From Alphaproteobacteria bacterium (GTDB lineage: Bacteria; Pseudomonadota; Alphaproteobacteria; Micropepsales; Micropepsaceae), in the NCBI GenBank assembly GCA_025350465.1, contig JANXXU010000048.1, forward strand, positions 271,272 to 335,271: DNA of 64,000 bases, written 5' to 3'. Positions 42,430 through 51,584 of the stretch are shown piece after piece. The notes under the pieces were generated by a model, which was not told where the DNA came from, searched no databases, and saw only the letters and a list, made by a program, of their open reading frames with translations. Position numbers and translations under genes: made by a program. Position 1 is the first letter of the stretch. Every line of letters begins with the position of its first letter.

Positions 42430-44364
42430 ATGCGCGCTGCGCGGCTGCTCGCTGTTTTGAGCCTTCTTTGGGCGCTCCCGGCCGCAGCGGAACCGTCGAC
42501 CGAGCAAAGCGAAGCCAATCCGCCGCCGATCGACTCAAGCGCCCTTCCGGTCGCATCCAACATCGACCCGCGCCTGCGTGGAACGGTCGAGGGCCTGTTC
42601 TCAGGGCTCGTCGGCAGCGGCGAAATCCCGGGCGCCGTTATCATCGTGATCCGCAACGGCGAGGTCTCGTTCAGGGAAGGCTTCGGCTTTTCCGATATCG
42701 ACGGGCGTAAGCCGGTCGATCCGGCCAAGACGCGCTTTCGCGTCGGCTCGATCTCGAAACTCTTTACCGCGACCGCCGTCATGCAGCTGGTCGAGGCCGG
42801 CAAGCTCGATCTGAATTCGGACGTCAACACATACCTGACGAGCTTCAAGATACCGCCGACCTATCCCGAGCCCGTCACGCTCTCGCACATCCTCACGCAT
42901 ACGGCAGGATTCGATGACCGATATTTGGGCATCGCCGCACCGCTGGACGAGAAGGTCGAGCCGCTTCGACAGTATCTCTCATTGCACATGCCGCCGCGCG
43001 TCTTGCCGCCGGGAAAATACTTCGCTTACTCGAACCACGGCTTCGCGCTCGCAGGGCTAATCGTGGAAGAGGTCAGCGGCGAGAACTTCAACGATTATAT
43101 TCAGAAGCACATTTTCGCACCGTTGCGGATGACCCAGTCGACATTCGGCGTCCCGGATCCAGCGCCGCCGGAAATCGCGGTGCCCTATTCACGTGGCGTG
43201 TTCACGCCCGCCTTTTCGAAGATCGAACTCGACCGGCTGCGCATCGGGCCGGCGGGGGATCTGATCACCACCGCGCCGGATCTTGCAAAATTCATGATCG
43301 CCCAATTGCGCCGCGGCGCCGGGTTGTTGTCGCCGGAAACGGCGGACTTCATGCAGGCCCAGCATTTCGCGCAGGCGCAAGGCCTTGATGGGTGGGCTTA
43401 TGGATTCGCGGAGGGTGAGCGCAATAACGTCCGCTGGATCGGCCATAGCGGGTCATGGCCCGGCTTCTGCGCCGACCTCGTGCTCGTGCCCGAAAGGCAG
43501 AGCGGTTATTTTGTTGCCTACAACACCGATTGCCACTTCGCCGCGTCTCAACCGATACGCAAGACGATGTTCGACGCAATGTGGCGCGGCGAGGAACCAA
43601 AGATCGGTCCGGCCGACACGGCGGATTCCATCAAACGCGCTGAAGCTCTCGCCGGCAGCTACATCTCGTCGCGCCGCGCCCGCAATGATTTCACCGTCAT
43701 CGGCGCCGCATCATCGGAAGCTGCCGTCATCGACAAAGGCGACGGCCGCATCGAGATCGATATTCCCGACGTCGGCCGGCCTCTGCTTTTTGAGCCGCGG
43801 GCCGACGGGCTTTGGGAGAATCCCGACTTCGGATGGCGCGCCGCCGCGTTGACGGACGCGAAGGGCAGGGTCACGCATCTTGCCATCAATGCAGCCGTGT
43901 TCGATCGCGTCGGGTTCTTCGACGGCTGGGGCCTGTGGGTGCTGGGCGTCAATATTTCTTTTTTGTTCGTGTTCCTCGCTTGGTGGGGTTGGACCAACGG
44001 TTTCGTGAGCCGCCGCTTGTTTGCGGAACCAGAGGCGATGATCGGCTTCATTCCGCGCCTTGCCGGCTATCTAGGCGTTACTTTGACTCTGATCTTGCTG
44101 ATCTCGTTCACGGTGATGGTGTCACTCAAACCGGTCGTCGCAATTTTGCATGGGCCCGGCACCTTCATGCGTGCGCTGTTGTTCGTTCCGATTGCGATTG
44201 CGGCTTGCTTTGTTCCGATGGCGATTTGGAGCGTGGTCGGTTTCGGCGACAGCGTGCGGGCGCGCTTTGCCCAAGTGGGTTATGCGCTAGCGACGATCGC
44301 CATCTTCATCGTCCTGTTGTTCGCCTGGCATTGGAACTTGCATCCCTTCGCCGGGCGCTTGTGA
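42430..44364 (+). CDS. serine hydrolase (beta-lactamase/class C family) with C-terminal membrane segments
   Basis: A 644-residue exported protein. The signal peptide ends LPAAAEP (about residue 18). The beta-lactamase-like domain (about 45-380) has SISKL as the SxxK motif, YSNHG as the YxN motif and GHSGS near the HxG position, so it is probably active as a class C-type esterase, peptidase or D-aminopeptidase. A lipocalin-like linker follows (about 400-500), then four transmembrane helices from about 505. The start is the ATG at 42430; a TTG at 42424 is 6 bases from the GGGGAGG site and is an alternative. Confidence 0.88.
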   Translation: MRAARLLAVLSLLWALPAAAEPSTEQSEANPPPIDSSALPVASNIDPRLRGTVEGLFSGLVGSGEIPGAVIIVIRNGEVSFREGFGFSDIDGRKPVDPAKTRFRVGSISKLFTATAVMQLVEAGKLDLNSDVNTYLTSFKIPPTYPEPVTLSHILTHTAGFDDRYLGIAAPLDEKVEPLRQYLSLHMPPRVLPPGKYFAYSNHGFALAGLIVEEVSGENFNDYIQKHIFAPLRMTQSTFGVPDPAPPEIAVPYSRGVFTPAFSKIELDRLRIGPAGDLITTAPDLAKFMIAQLRRGAGLLSPETADFMQAQHFAQAQGLDGWAYGFAEGERNNVRWIGHSGSWPGFCADLVLVPERQSGYFVAYNTDCHFAASQPIRKTMFDAMWRGEEPKIGPADTADSIKRAEALAGSYISSRRARNDFTVIGAASSEAAVIDKGDGRIEIDIPDVGRPLLFEPRADGLWENPDFGWRAAALTDAKGRVTHLAINAAVFDRVGFFDGWGLWVLGVNISFLFVFLAWWGWTNGFVSRRLFAEPEAMIGFIPRLAGYLGVTLTLILLISFTVMVSLKPVVAILHGPGTFMRALLFVPIAIAACFVPMAIWSVVGFGDSVRARFAQVGYALATIAIFIVLLFAWHWNLHPFAGRL

Positions 44365-44381
44365 TAGCGTTGCCGAGCATC

Positions 44382-45122
44382 ATGTCCGACGACTTAGCCA
44401 AGCTGATTGGTACTTGCCGCCGCGCCGTGGTCTTCACGGGCGCGGGCATCTCTACGGAATCCGGCATCCCGGATTTTCGCAGCCCCGGCGGCTATTGGAG
44501 CAAGAACCGCGTTATCTATTTCGATGAATTCGTGCGCTCGCGCGACGCGCGGGTCGAAGCGTGGACGCGCCTCTTCGACGGACGCGCCGCGCTCAAGGCA
44601 GCGACGCCGAACGCCGGCCACCGCGCGGTCGCGCGCCTGGTTGAGCAAGGCAAGGTGACGGAGGTCATCACACAGAACATCGACGGCCTGCATCAAGCGG
44701 CCGGCGTGCCCGCCGCCCAAGTCATCGAAGTGCACGGCAATGCGACCTATGCGAAGTGTCTGGCGTGCGGCCTGCGCCACGAATTCGACGACATTGAGCC
44801 TGCGTTCAAGGTGACCCGAGAGCCGCCGTCGTGCCGCGCGTGCAAGGGCATCGTGAAGTCCGCGACGATTTCATTCGGCCAACCGATGCCCGAAGCCGAA
44901 ATGGAGCGCGCCAGCGACGCGGCCTTCGAATGTGATCTATTTCTGGCGATTGGATCCTCGCTCGTCGTTTATCCGGCGGCGGGGTTGCCGATTGCAGCCA
45001 AGCGCCACGGCGCCAAGCTTGTGATTTTGAACCGCGATCCCACCGAACTCGATCACCTTGCGGACCTTGTGGTGAATGCCGAAATAGGACCGACGCTGGC
45101 CAAAGTCGTTGGCGTCAACTAA
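44382..45122 (+). CDS. cobB: NAD-dependent protein deacylase, sirtuin family
   Basis: A 246-residue Sir2-family enzyme removing acyl groups from lysines with NAD+. [16 protein letters not shown] (18-33) is the NAD loop, [12 protein letters not shown] the second motif, and His118 in EVHGN the catalytic base. The zinc ligands are Cys126, Cys129, Cys151 and Cys154. [13 protein letters not shown] and NRDPTELD complete the fold. The ATG at 44382 follows the hydrolase stop by 17 bp, so these may be co-transcribed. Whether it prefers acetyl, succinyl or other acyl groups is not clear. Confidence 0.95.
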   Translation: MSDDLAKLIGTCRRAVVFTGAGISTESGIPDFRSPGGYWSKNRVIYFDEFVRSRDARVEAWTRLFDGRAALKAATPNAGHRAVARLVEQGKVTEVITQNIDGLHQAAGVPAAQVIEVHGNATYAKCLACGLRHEFDDIEPAFKVTREPPSCRACKGIVKSATISFGQPMPEAEMERASDAAFECDLFLAIGSSLVVYPAAGLPIAAKRHGAKLVILNRDPTELDHLADLVVNAEIGPTLAKVVGVN

Positions 45123-45147
45123 TTCACCAATGCCAGGGAGTTTTGTT

Positions 45148-46137
45148 ATGCGCGCACTCGGTCGTAATGGTCCCATCGTTTCCCGGATTGGCCTGGGCTG
45201 TATGGGCATGTCGGCGTTCTATGGGCCGGCAGACGAGGCAGAGAGTATCGCCACGATCCACGAGGCGATCGAGCGCGGCATATCGTTGTTGGACACCGGC
45301 GACTTCTATGGCATGGGGCACAACGAGCTTCTGTTGCGCGAGGCACTGAAAGGCGGCCGGCGCGAGCGCGTTTTCATTCAAGTCAAATTCGGCGCGCAGC
45401 GTGATCCGCGGGGAGCTTTCCTCGGCGTCGACGCTCGGCCGGCGGCCGTGAAGACGGCGCTCGCTTACACGTTGCAGCGCCTTGGGACCGACTATGTCGA
45501 TCTCTATCAGCCGGCAAGGCTCGATCCCGGCGTCCCGATCGAAGACACGGTCGGCGCGATCGCGGAACTGGTGAAAGCCGGATACGTCCGCCATATCGGT
45601 CTCTCCGAGATGGGGGCGCAAACCATCCGCCGCGCCCATGCGGTGCATCCGATCGCGGAGCTGCAAATCGAATATTCTTTGATGAGCCGCGGGATCGAGA
45701 CGTCCGTTCTCCCGACCTTGCGCGAACTTGGCATCGCTGTGACGGCCTACGGCGTCCTGTCGCGCGGCCTCTTGGGTGGAACCGGAAAAGGTGGGCTCCA
45801 CGCCCGCGATTTTCGTGCCCATTCACCGCGCTGGCAGGGTGAGAACCTGCAGAAGAACCTGGCGCTGGCCGACGCTCTGGCCGCGCTCGCGCATAAGCTG
45901 CATGCGACGCCGACACAGCTTGCCATTGCCTGGGTCATGTCGCGCGGCGACGATATCGTGCCCTTGATCGGTGCACGAACGCGAACGCAGCTCAAGGATG
46001 CGCTCGGCGTTCTTCATCTCAAACTGTCGAAGGATGATCTCGAGCTGATCGGCCGAACCGTGCCGGCCGAGGCGGTCGCGGGAACGCGCTATGACGCCGC
46101 GCAAATGGCGATGCTCGACAGCGAACGCTCGGCCTAG
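45148..46137 (+). CDS. aldo/keto reductase with a replaced catalytic histidine
   Basis: A 329-residue TIM-barrel oxidoreductase. AGGGAG lies 7 bases before the ATG at 45148. Catalytic Asp49, Tyr54 and Lys80 ([15 protein letters not shown]) are present. The usual His of the DLYYQHRxDP-type motif is replaced: the segment reads [10 protein letters not shown], with Ala at about 123. That proton-relay residue is missing in a known subset of the family, so activity may be altered rather than lost. NADPH contacts are in [14 protein letters not shown]. It follows the sirtuin gene by 25 bp. Confidence 0.9.
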   Translation: MRALGRNGPIVSRIGLGCMGMSAFYGPADEAESIATIHEAIERGISLLDTGDFYGMGHNELLLREALKGGRRERVFIQVKFGAQRDPRGAFLGVDARPAAVKTALAYTLQRLGTDYVDLYQPARLDPGVPIEDTVGAIAELVKAGYVRHIGLSEMGAQTIRRAHAVHPIAELQIEYSLMSRGIETSVLPTLRELGIAVTAYGVLSRGLLGGTGKGGLHARDFRAHSPRWQGENLQKNLALADALAALAHKLHATPTQLAIAWVMSRGDDIVPLIGARTRTQLKDALGVLHLKLSKDDLELIGRTVPAEAVAGTRYDAAQMAMLDSERSA

Positions 46138-46293
46138 AAGTTAAGGCGGGACCGGCCGATCGGTGCTGCTATTGTTCCGAAGAACTCTCATCCCGAGTGG
46201 GGTCATTGGATAGCCGGTTTAGGCGGCTTGGCCCGGGTGGGGCAGGGGTGCTAAACAATCCACGATTCCCGACAAACCCCAAGGATTCAAGCG

Positions 46294-46902
46294 ATGGCAC
46301 CGCGCTACCGCCTCGACGACGAAGAAGAAAAGCCCGACGTAAAGGCACCCGAACCTCAGTTTTTTACGGCCGTCCCCCAGGCGCTGTTCAAGGCGCGCAC
46401 GGTCCTCATCTTCGGCGAAGTCGACATGAAAATGGCCGAGCGGGTGACCGCCAACCTCCTGGCTTTGGCGACCGAAGGCGAAGGCGACATCCGCATCGTC
46501 ATCAATTCGCCAGGCGGCCACGTTGAATCGGGCGATACGATCCACGACATGATCAAGGCGCTCCGACCGCGCGTCAAAATGATCGGTACCGGCTGGGTCG
46601 CCTCGGCCGGCGTGCACATCTTCCTCGGTGCCGACAAGCCGAACCGCTTTGCCATGCCGAATACCCGTTTCATGATCCATCAGCCTTTGGGCGGCGTTCG
46701 CGGCAAGGCCTCCGACATCGAGATCGAGGCCGAAGAAATCCTAAAGATGCTAGACCGCATCAATCGCACGATCGCGCATGAGACCGGCCAGCCACTGTCG
46801 CGCGTCCAAAACGACACCGACCGGAATTTTTGGATGAGCGCCGAGGAAGCCAAGACCTATGGTCTCGTCGGCCGCGTGATTGAGCGCGTCGATCAGATTT
46901 GA
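46294..46902 (+). CDS. ClpP-like serine protease subunit
   Basis: A 202-residue ClpP homologue. INSPGGHVESGDTIHDMI gives the substrate-binding loop, and the triad is Ser104 (WVASAG), His129 (FMIHQPLGG) and Asp176 (TDRNFW). The Ser-His spacing of 25 equals that of E. coli ClpP. The usual GxAASM is GWVASAG, so this is a divergent, second-type ClpP rather than the housekeeping copy. No clpX or clpA gene is adjacent. An AAGGA lies about 8 bases before the ATG. It could form mixed rings with another ClpP. Confidence 0.88.
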   Translation: MAPRYRLDDEEEKPDVKAPEPQFFTAVPQALFKARTVLIFGEVDMKMAERVTANLLALATEGEGDIRIVINSPGGHVESGDTIHDMIKALRPRVKMIGTGWVASAGVHIFLGADKPNRFAMPNTRFMIHQPLGGVRGKASDIEIEAEEILKMLDRINRTIAHETGQPLSRVQNDTDRNFWMSAEEAKTYGLVGRVIERVDQI

Positions 46903-46919
46903 GAAGCGGTGCGCCACCG

Positions 46920-48530
46920 ATGACCCCTTGGTGGCGTGGCGCGGTCGTCTATCAGATCTACCCGCGCAGCTTCTGCGACACGGATGGCGACGGCGTCGGC
47001 GACCTGAAGGGCGTCGAATCAAAGCTTGATTACATCGCGAGCCTCGGCGTCGACGCGCTGTGGCTGTCGCCGATCCATCCCTCGCCCAATCGCGATTTCG
47101 GTTACGACGTTGCCGATTTCGACGGCGTGGCGCCCGAATTCGGCGGGATGGCTGCCTTCGAGCGCTTGATCAAACAGGCGCACGCGCGCGGGCTGAAGAT
47201 CATTCTCGACGAAGTTCTAAGCCACACGAGCGACCAGCACGCCTGGTTTCTGGGAAGTCTCAAGTCGCGCGATAACTCGAAAGCCGATTGGTACGTCTGG
47301 GCCGACCCGCGCGAGGACGGCACGCCGCCCAACAATTGGTTGAGTGTCTTCGGCGGGCCGGCATGGTCCTATCACCCCGCGCGCCGTCAATACTATTTCC
47401 ACAAATTCCTCAAGCAGCAACCCAAGCTCAATCTGCGCAATCCGCCAACGCTCGACGCAGCTCTTGCGGTGCTGAAGTATTGGCTCGACCTCGGCGTTGA
47501 CGGCTTTCGCCTCGATGTCGCCAACAGCTTCCTTCACGACGCGCAATTGCGCGATAACCCGCCGGTGCCGGTGGCTGAGCGCACGGCCTACCATTGGGCG
47601 CATGCGCCGAACCTGCAGCGCCGTATCCGCGACAGCAATCTGCCCGAGAACCGCACGGTGCTCGACAAGATCCGTGCTTTGGTCGACGGTTACGACAACC
47701 GCTTCGTCTTCGGCGAATTTTCGGAGGAGCCGCGCCTGCTTGGCGAATTTGCCGGCGCCGACCACGGTCTCCACACCGGTTACACGTTCACATTCCTCGA
47801 CGATCGGCAATTCAAGCCGGAGATTTTCGCCAAGCACCACGCATTCTTGAGTGCGATCGAAGGTCTGTGGCCGTGCGTAACGTTTTCGAACCATGACGTG
47901 CCGCGCCCGGTCACGCGCTATGGCCGCTCGATGGAAGGCGATCCGGCGCTCGCGAAATTGGTGATGTCATTAGCCCTGTGTCTGAAAGGTACGGTCCTGC
48001 TCTATCAGGGTGAGGAATTGGGCTTGCCCGACGGCCCGATCGAGCGCGATCAAATTCGCGATCCCGTCGGCGAACTCTATTTTCCTTATGCCAAGGGCCG
48101 CGATCCCTGCCGGACGCCCATGCCCTGGCAGGCGGACGCTCCCAATCTGGGCTTTACATCCGGCAAGCCATGGCTGCCGATGGCGCCGGCGCACCGCGCG
48201 CTATGTGTGGACATCCAAGATCGCGACCAGCACTCGGTATTGAACTTCGCTCGGCGCGCGATCGCAGAACGCAAACTTCATCCGGCGCTGGTGCTAGGCG
48301 ACCTTGTAGCGCTGGCGTCAAGCGAGCAGGTATTGGCGTTCGAACGCCAGCACGGTGACGAGCGCATTGTCTGCGCGTTCAACCTTTCCCGAACGCCCGC
48401 GACCTTGCCGTTTACATGGTCGACGGCGGCCGGCCATCCGCGTCTTTCTTCTCTGGAGTCCGGCACGGCCGAAGCGGACGGAGCGCAAATACGTCTTGGC
48501 CCCCTCTCAGCTTTTGTCGCCAAGAGCTAA
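46920..48530 (+). CDS. GH13 alpha-glucosidase / oligo-1,6-glucosidase family enzyme
   Basis: A 536-residue glycoside hydrolase with no signal peptide, so intracellular. WWRGAVVYQIYPRSFCDTDGDGVGDLKG is the GH13 opening. The catalytic nucleophile is Asp199 (GFRLDVAN), the acid/base Glu266 (FVFGEF) and the stabiliser Asp326 (FSNHDVPRP). Probably hydrolyses alpha-1,4 or alpha-1,6 bonds in maltose-type oligosaccharides, trehalose or sucrose relatives; specificity is not resolved. The ATG at 46920 is 17 bp after the clpP-like stop. It converges on the NifU-like gene with a 4-bp overlap. Confidence 0.92.
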   Translation: MTPWWRGAVVYQIYPRSFCDTDGDGVGDLKGVESKLDYIASLGVDALWLSPIHPSPNRDFGYDVADFDGVAPEFGGMAAFERLIKQAHARGLKIILDEVLSHTSDQHAWFLGSLKSRDNSKADWYVWADPREDGTPPNNWLSVFGGPAWSYHPARRQYYFHKFLKQQPKLNLRNPPTLDAALAVLKYWLDLGVDGFRLDVANSFLHDAQLRDNPPVPVAERTAYHWAHAPNLQRRIRDSNLPENRTVLDKIRALVDGYDNRFVFGEFSEEPRLLGEFAGADHGLHTGYTFTFLDDRQFKPEIFAKHHAFLSAIEGLWPCVTFSNHDVPRPVTRYGRSMEGDPALAKLVMSLALCLKGTVLLYQGEELGLPDGPIERDQIRDPVGELYFPYAKGRDPCRTPMPWQADAPNLGFTSGKPWLPMAPAHRALCVDIQDRDQHSVLNFARRAIAERKLHPALVLGDLVALASSEQVLAFERQHGDERIVCAFNLSRTPATLPFTWSTAAGHPRLSSLESGTAEADGAQIRLGPLSAFVAKS

Positions 48531-48943
48531 GACAGCGCCTTCTCGGCCGCTTCGAGCGGCAGCAGCACGCAGGTGTGCCGGCTCTTATGTTCGCGCACCG
48601 GCGCAAAGATCGCATATGCCGACCACTTGCCTGTGGGAGGTTCGCCGCCGTCCTTGAGCATCGCCGTTACTTTTTGCTTGAGGCGCGCGATCGAATCCGC
48701 GCTCTCCCCATCGGCTTTTGCCGCCAGGATAGAGGCCGAAGCTTGCGTGAGCACGCAAGCCTTTGTTTCATGCTTGCAGGCGATGATCTCATGCGTCGGA
48801 TCAACGTCGAAACCCACCGTCACCTTGTCGCCGCACATGGCGTTGTTGACGGTGGCCTCGCGCCTGGGCTCGGGTAGGCGCCCCGCGTGGCTTGTATCCG
48901 CCGCCCAGCGCAACAGTTCCTTCGCGTAGATTTCGTCGCTCAT
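48527..48943 (-). CDS. NifU/SufU-like iron-sulfur scaffold protein
   Basis: A 138-residue IscU-fold protein. The three scaffold cysteines are Cys37 (NAMCGDK, with the Asp found next to it in the family), Cys63 (KACVLTQAS) and Cys125 (RHTCVLLPLEA). It resembles SufU-type proteins. Its ATG overlaps the mocA stop, so it is the last gene of a tight operon dedicated to molybdenum-hydroxylase maturation. A role in supplying the 2Fe-2S clusters of CoxS is an attractive inference. Confidence 0.88.
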   Translation of the reverse strand: MSDEIYAKELLRWAADTSHAGRLPEPRREATVNNAMCGDKVTVGFDVDPTHEIIACKHETKACVLTQASASILAAKADGESADSIARLKQKVTAMLKDGGEPPTGKWSAYAIFAPVREHKSRHTCVLLPLEAAEKALS

Positions 48944-50574
48944 GATTTGATCTGCGCCTCAAGCGCGGCGAAGGCGGCTGGCGTGTCGGCATCGGCAAGC
49001 ACACTCGCGTCCTCCATCTCGACCTCACAGACGACGTCTTCATGCTCGCCGATGGCGTGCTTGGCCCCGCCGTCCCCGTGCGTGGCGGCAGCTTCGGGGA
49101 AAAGGCTCCGCGCGAACAGCACCGGGTTGCCGCGCTTGCCCTGATAGGTCGGCACAATGATGGCGCGCCCCTCCGCCGGATTGAATGCGCTCGCCAGTCG
49201 CGCGATTGCAGCGCCTCCAACCGCAGGCATGTCGCCCAGGCAAACGACTGCACCATCGACATCCTCCGGCAATGCGGCAATGCCGGCGCGCAGCGATGTC
49301 GACAATCCATCGGCAAAGTGCGGATTGCGCACGAAACAAACATCGCGCCCGCCCAACACCGCTTCGATCTCCGGAGCCGCATTGCCTGTAACGACGATCA
49401 CCGGGCGGGCCGGAGAGGAGAGGACCGCGTCGACGGTGCGCGCGATCATTGCTTGGCCCTTGATCGGCATCAGCAGCTTGTTCGCGCCCATGCGCGAGGA
49501 CTTGCCGGCGGCAAGTACGAGCGCGGCGATCTTCGGCGCATGCGGTGCTTGCGCCGGCGTCAGGTCGCGCGGTTGGGGCCGCGACGGAATTTCCTTGAGA
49601 AGGCCGCCAACCCCCATCGCCATGATGTCGCGCGAAGTCACCGGAACGTCGGCGCACAGACGTTGCAATACGAAATCGAAGCCGTTGATCTTGGGCGAGC
49701 GGGCGCAACCGGGCAGCCCGACGACGGCTACATCGCCGAGCCGTGCCATCAGCAATAGATTTCCCGGATCGACCGGCATGCCAAAATGCTCGAGCCTTCC
49801 GCCGGCCGCTACGATGCCGGCCGGCACAGCATCCAGCCGGTCGGTGGTCGCCGATGCGCCGAAGATCAGCACCAGGTCAGGGCGATGCGCCATGCTCTCG
49901 CCGACCGAACGAGCGATGTCGCTTTCTTCATGCGCACAGCGGGTTTCGTGAACGATGGCGCTGCCGAGTGCGCTCGCACGTCCTGCCAGAACGGTTGCGT
50001 TTTTATCGAGCAACGAGGCTTTCATTCCGGGCTGCTGCGTCGAGATCAGGGCGATGCGCTTGGGCTTGAATGGCGCGACCCATACCAGCCCTCCGGCACT
50101 CGCGGTCGTCGAATGGGCCGTGCCGATTTCTTCCGCCCGCTTCACGACGCCTTCCGGCGTCGCAAACGGGATGACCTTGATGGTTGCGAGCATCTGCTTC
50201 GGCTCGACGACGTCGAAAGGCACGACCGTCGCGATGGTCAAGCTCTCATCAATGGCGTTGATCGCATCGATCCGCGCGGCATCGACAAGAGCGACACCGC
50301 GCGCTGCGGCGTAGAGATTGGCTCGGCCGGTGAAGGCGGTCGAAATATCGACATTCGGTCCCCGCACAGCTTCGGCCAGTCGCCGCGCGGCAACATCTTC
50401 GGATACGTCACCCGCCTCAAGCCGCGCCGCCATCACCGTGGAGACGTCGGCCCCTTTCAGTGCAACGATATCGGCGGCGGAAAGTTTACGGCCTTTTTTG
50501 AAAGCGAGCCCGGCAACGCTGTGGGCGAGGATCGCGCCCTCGGCCTCCGCGACCGGAATGCGGCCGAACTTCAT
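48940..50574 (-). CDS. molybdopterin-binding / MocA-type nucleotidyltransferase fusion
   Basis: A 544-residue two-domain protein. Residues about 1-330 resemble the molybdopterin-binding MoeA/MoaB-like domain (VVGLPGCARSPKINGFDFVLQRL). Residues about 348-544 are a MobA-like nucleotidyltransferase with LVLAAGKSSRMGANKLLMPI and GDMPAVG. MocA-type enzymes attach CMP to molybdopterin to make the cytosine dinucleotide cofactor of CoxL-type hydroxylases. It lies between xdhC and the NifU-like gene with 4-bp overlaps on both sides. Confidence 0.92.
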   Translation of the reverse strand: MKFGRIPVAEAEGAILAHSVAGLAFKKGRKLSAADIVALKGADVSTVMAARLEAGDVSEDVAARRLAEAVRGPNVDISTAFTGRANLYAAARGVALVDAARIDAINAIDESLTIATVVPFDVVEPKQMLATIKVIPFATPEGVVKRAEEIGTAHSTTASAGGLVWVAPFKPKRIALISTQQPGMKASLLDKNATVLAGRASALGSAIVHETRCAHEESDIARSVGESMAHRPDLVLIFGASATTDRLDAVPAGIVAAGGRLEHFGMPVDPGNLLLMARLGDVAVVGLPGCARSPKINGFDFVLQRLCADVPVTSRDIMAMGVGGLLKEIPSRPQPRDLTPAQAPHAPKIAALVLAAGKSSRMGANKLLMPIKGQAMIARTVDAVLSSPARPVIVVTGNAAPEIEAVLGGRDVCFVRNPHFADGLSTSLRAGIAALPEDVDGAVVCLGDMPAVGGAAIARLASAFNPAEGRAIIVPTYQGKRGNPVLFARSLFPEAAATHGDGGAKHAIGEHEDVVCEVEMEDASVLADADTPAAFAALEAQIKS

Positions 50575-51254
50575 GCCTGCGCGCCCCTGAGTTGCGCGAT
50601 GATTTGCGCCAGGATCGAGACGGCGATTTCGGCCGGCGTCTGTGCTTCGATGTCGAGGCCGACCGGCCCGCGAATGCGCGCGAGGGCCGCGTCGTCAAAG
50701 CCAAGCGCTTTGAGCCGCGCCAAGCGCGCCGCATGTGTCTTTTTCGAACCCAACGCGCCGATATAGAACGCCGGCGACTTCAAAGCCGCCGCAAGTGCCG
50801 GATCGTCGAGCTTTGGGTCGTGCGTCAGCGTCACGACCGCACTGCGCATATCGAGCGCGATATTTGCCAGCGCCTCATCGGGCCATTCCGTGATCAGTGT
50901 CAGGCCGGGAAAGCGCTCGCTCGTTGCAAACGCAGTACGCGGATCGATGACTGTGACGTTGAAGCCCGAGAGCGCCGCCATCCGGCTCAGCGGTTGCGCA
51001 ATGTGCACGGCGCCCACGACATACATCTGAAGCGGTGGGTTAAAGACATTGAGGAACCAGGCGCGCGCATCGCCCTCCGCGGCGCCGCTACGATCCTTAA
51101 GCGCAGCCTCACGCGCCGCCGCGTCGAGTGAGGTCTTCGGCGCGAGCGTGGGATCGATTAATAGCTCTTCGCCACTATCGATGTTGGTGGCAAGAACGAT
51201 CGGCCGCCCGCTCAGTCGCGCAGCCGTCAGTGCGTGGAGGGTGGCGCGTTTCAT
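50571..51254 (-). CDS. XdhC-like protein, Rossmann half
   Basis: A 227-residue protein matching the C-terminal Rossmann domain of XdhC/CoxF. MYVVGAVHIAQPLSRMAALSGFNVTVIDPRTAFA is the dinucleotide-like site, followed by VVTLTHDPKLDDPAL and IGALGSKKTHAARL. XdhC proteins bind and protect molybdenum cofactor and assist its sulfuration and insertion. The N-terminal domain is encoded separately 3 bp upstream. It overlaps mocA by 4 bp. Confidence 0.9.
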   Translation of the reverse strand: MKRATLHALTAARLSGRPIVLATNIDSGEELLIDPTLAPKTSLDAAAREAALKDRSGAAEGDARAWFLNVFNPPLQMYVVGAVHIAQPLSRMAALSGFNVTVIDPRTAFATSERFPGLTLITEWPDEALANIALDMRSAVVTLTHDPKLDDPALAAALKSPAFYIGALGSKKTHAARLARLKALGFDDAALARIRGPVGLDIEAQTPAEIAVSILAQIIAQLRGAQA

Positions 51255-51257
51255 TGC

Positions 51258-51584
51258 TCAGTCCACGCACTCGACGAAGATCTCGATCTGTCCGCCGCAA
51301 GCGAGGCCGACGGTCCACGCTTGATCGTTGGACACGCCGAACGAAAGCTTGCGCGTACGTCTGTCCTTGATGGCATCAAGCGCTTCGCTGATCACGGCGC
51401 CTTCAACGCAGCCGCCTGAGACCGAGCCAGCGAACTCGCCGTCGCCGCGCACCGCAAGCTGGCTGCCCGCTGGCCTTGGCGCCGATCCCCACGTCTTCAC
51501 CACCGTGGCGAGCGCCACTTTGTGGCCCTGATCGAGCCAGCTTGATGCCGTCTCCAACACTTTGTCGTGGTTGATGTCGCTCAT
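51258..51584 (-). CDS. XdhC/CoxI N-terminal domain protein
   Basis: A 108-residue protein corresponding to the N-terminal domain of XdhC/CoxI, with KVALATVVKTWGSAPRPAGSQLAV and GSVSGGCVEGAVISEA. In many XdhC proteins this domain and the Rossmann half are one chain; here they are separate genes 3 bp apart, so they probably act as a complex. Its ATG overlaps the coxE stop. Confidence 0.9.
   Translation of the reverse strand: MSDINHDKVLETASSWLDQGHKVALATVVKTWGSAPRPAGSQLAVRGDGEFAGSVSGGCVEGAVISEALDAIKDRRTRKLSFGVSNDQAWTVGLACGGQIEIFVECVD

Noticed and set aside
43812..44381. Upstream extension of the sirtuin frame into the hydrolase gene
   Set aside because: It overlaps the hydrolase membrane domain in another frame; the Sir2 family starts at the ATG at 44382.
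49786..50766. Open frame antisense to mocA and xdhC
   Set aside because: The sense genes have clear domains and tight operon spacing; the antisense translation has none.
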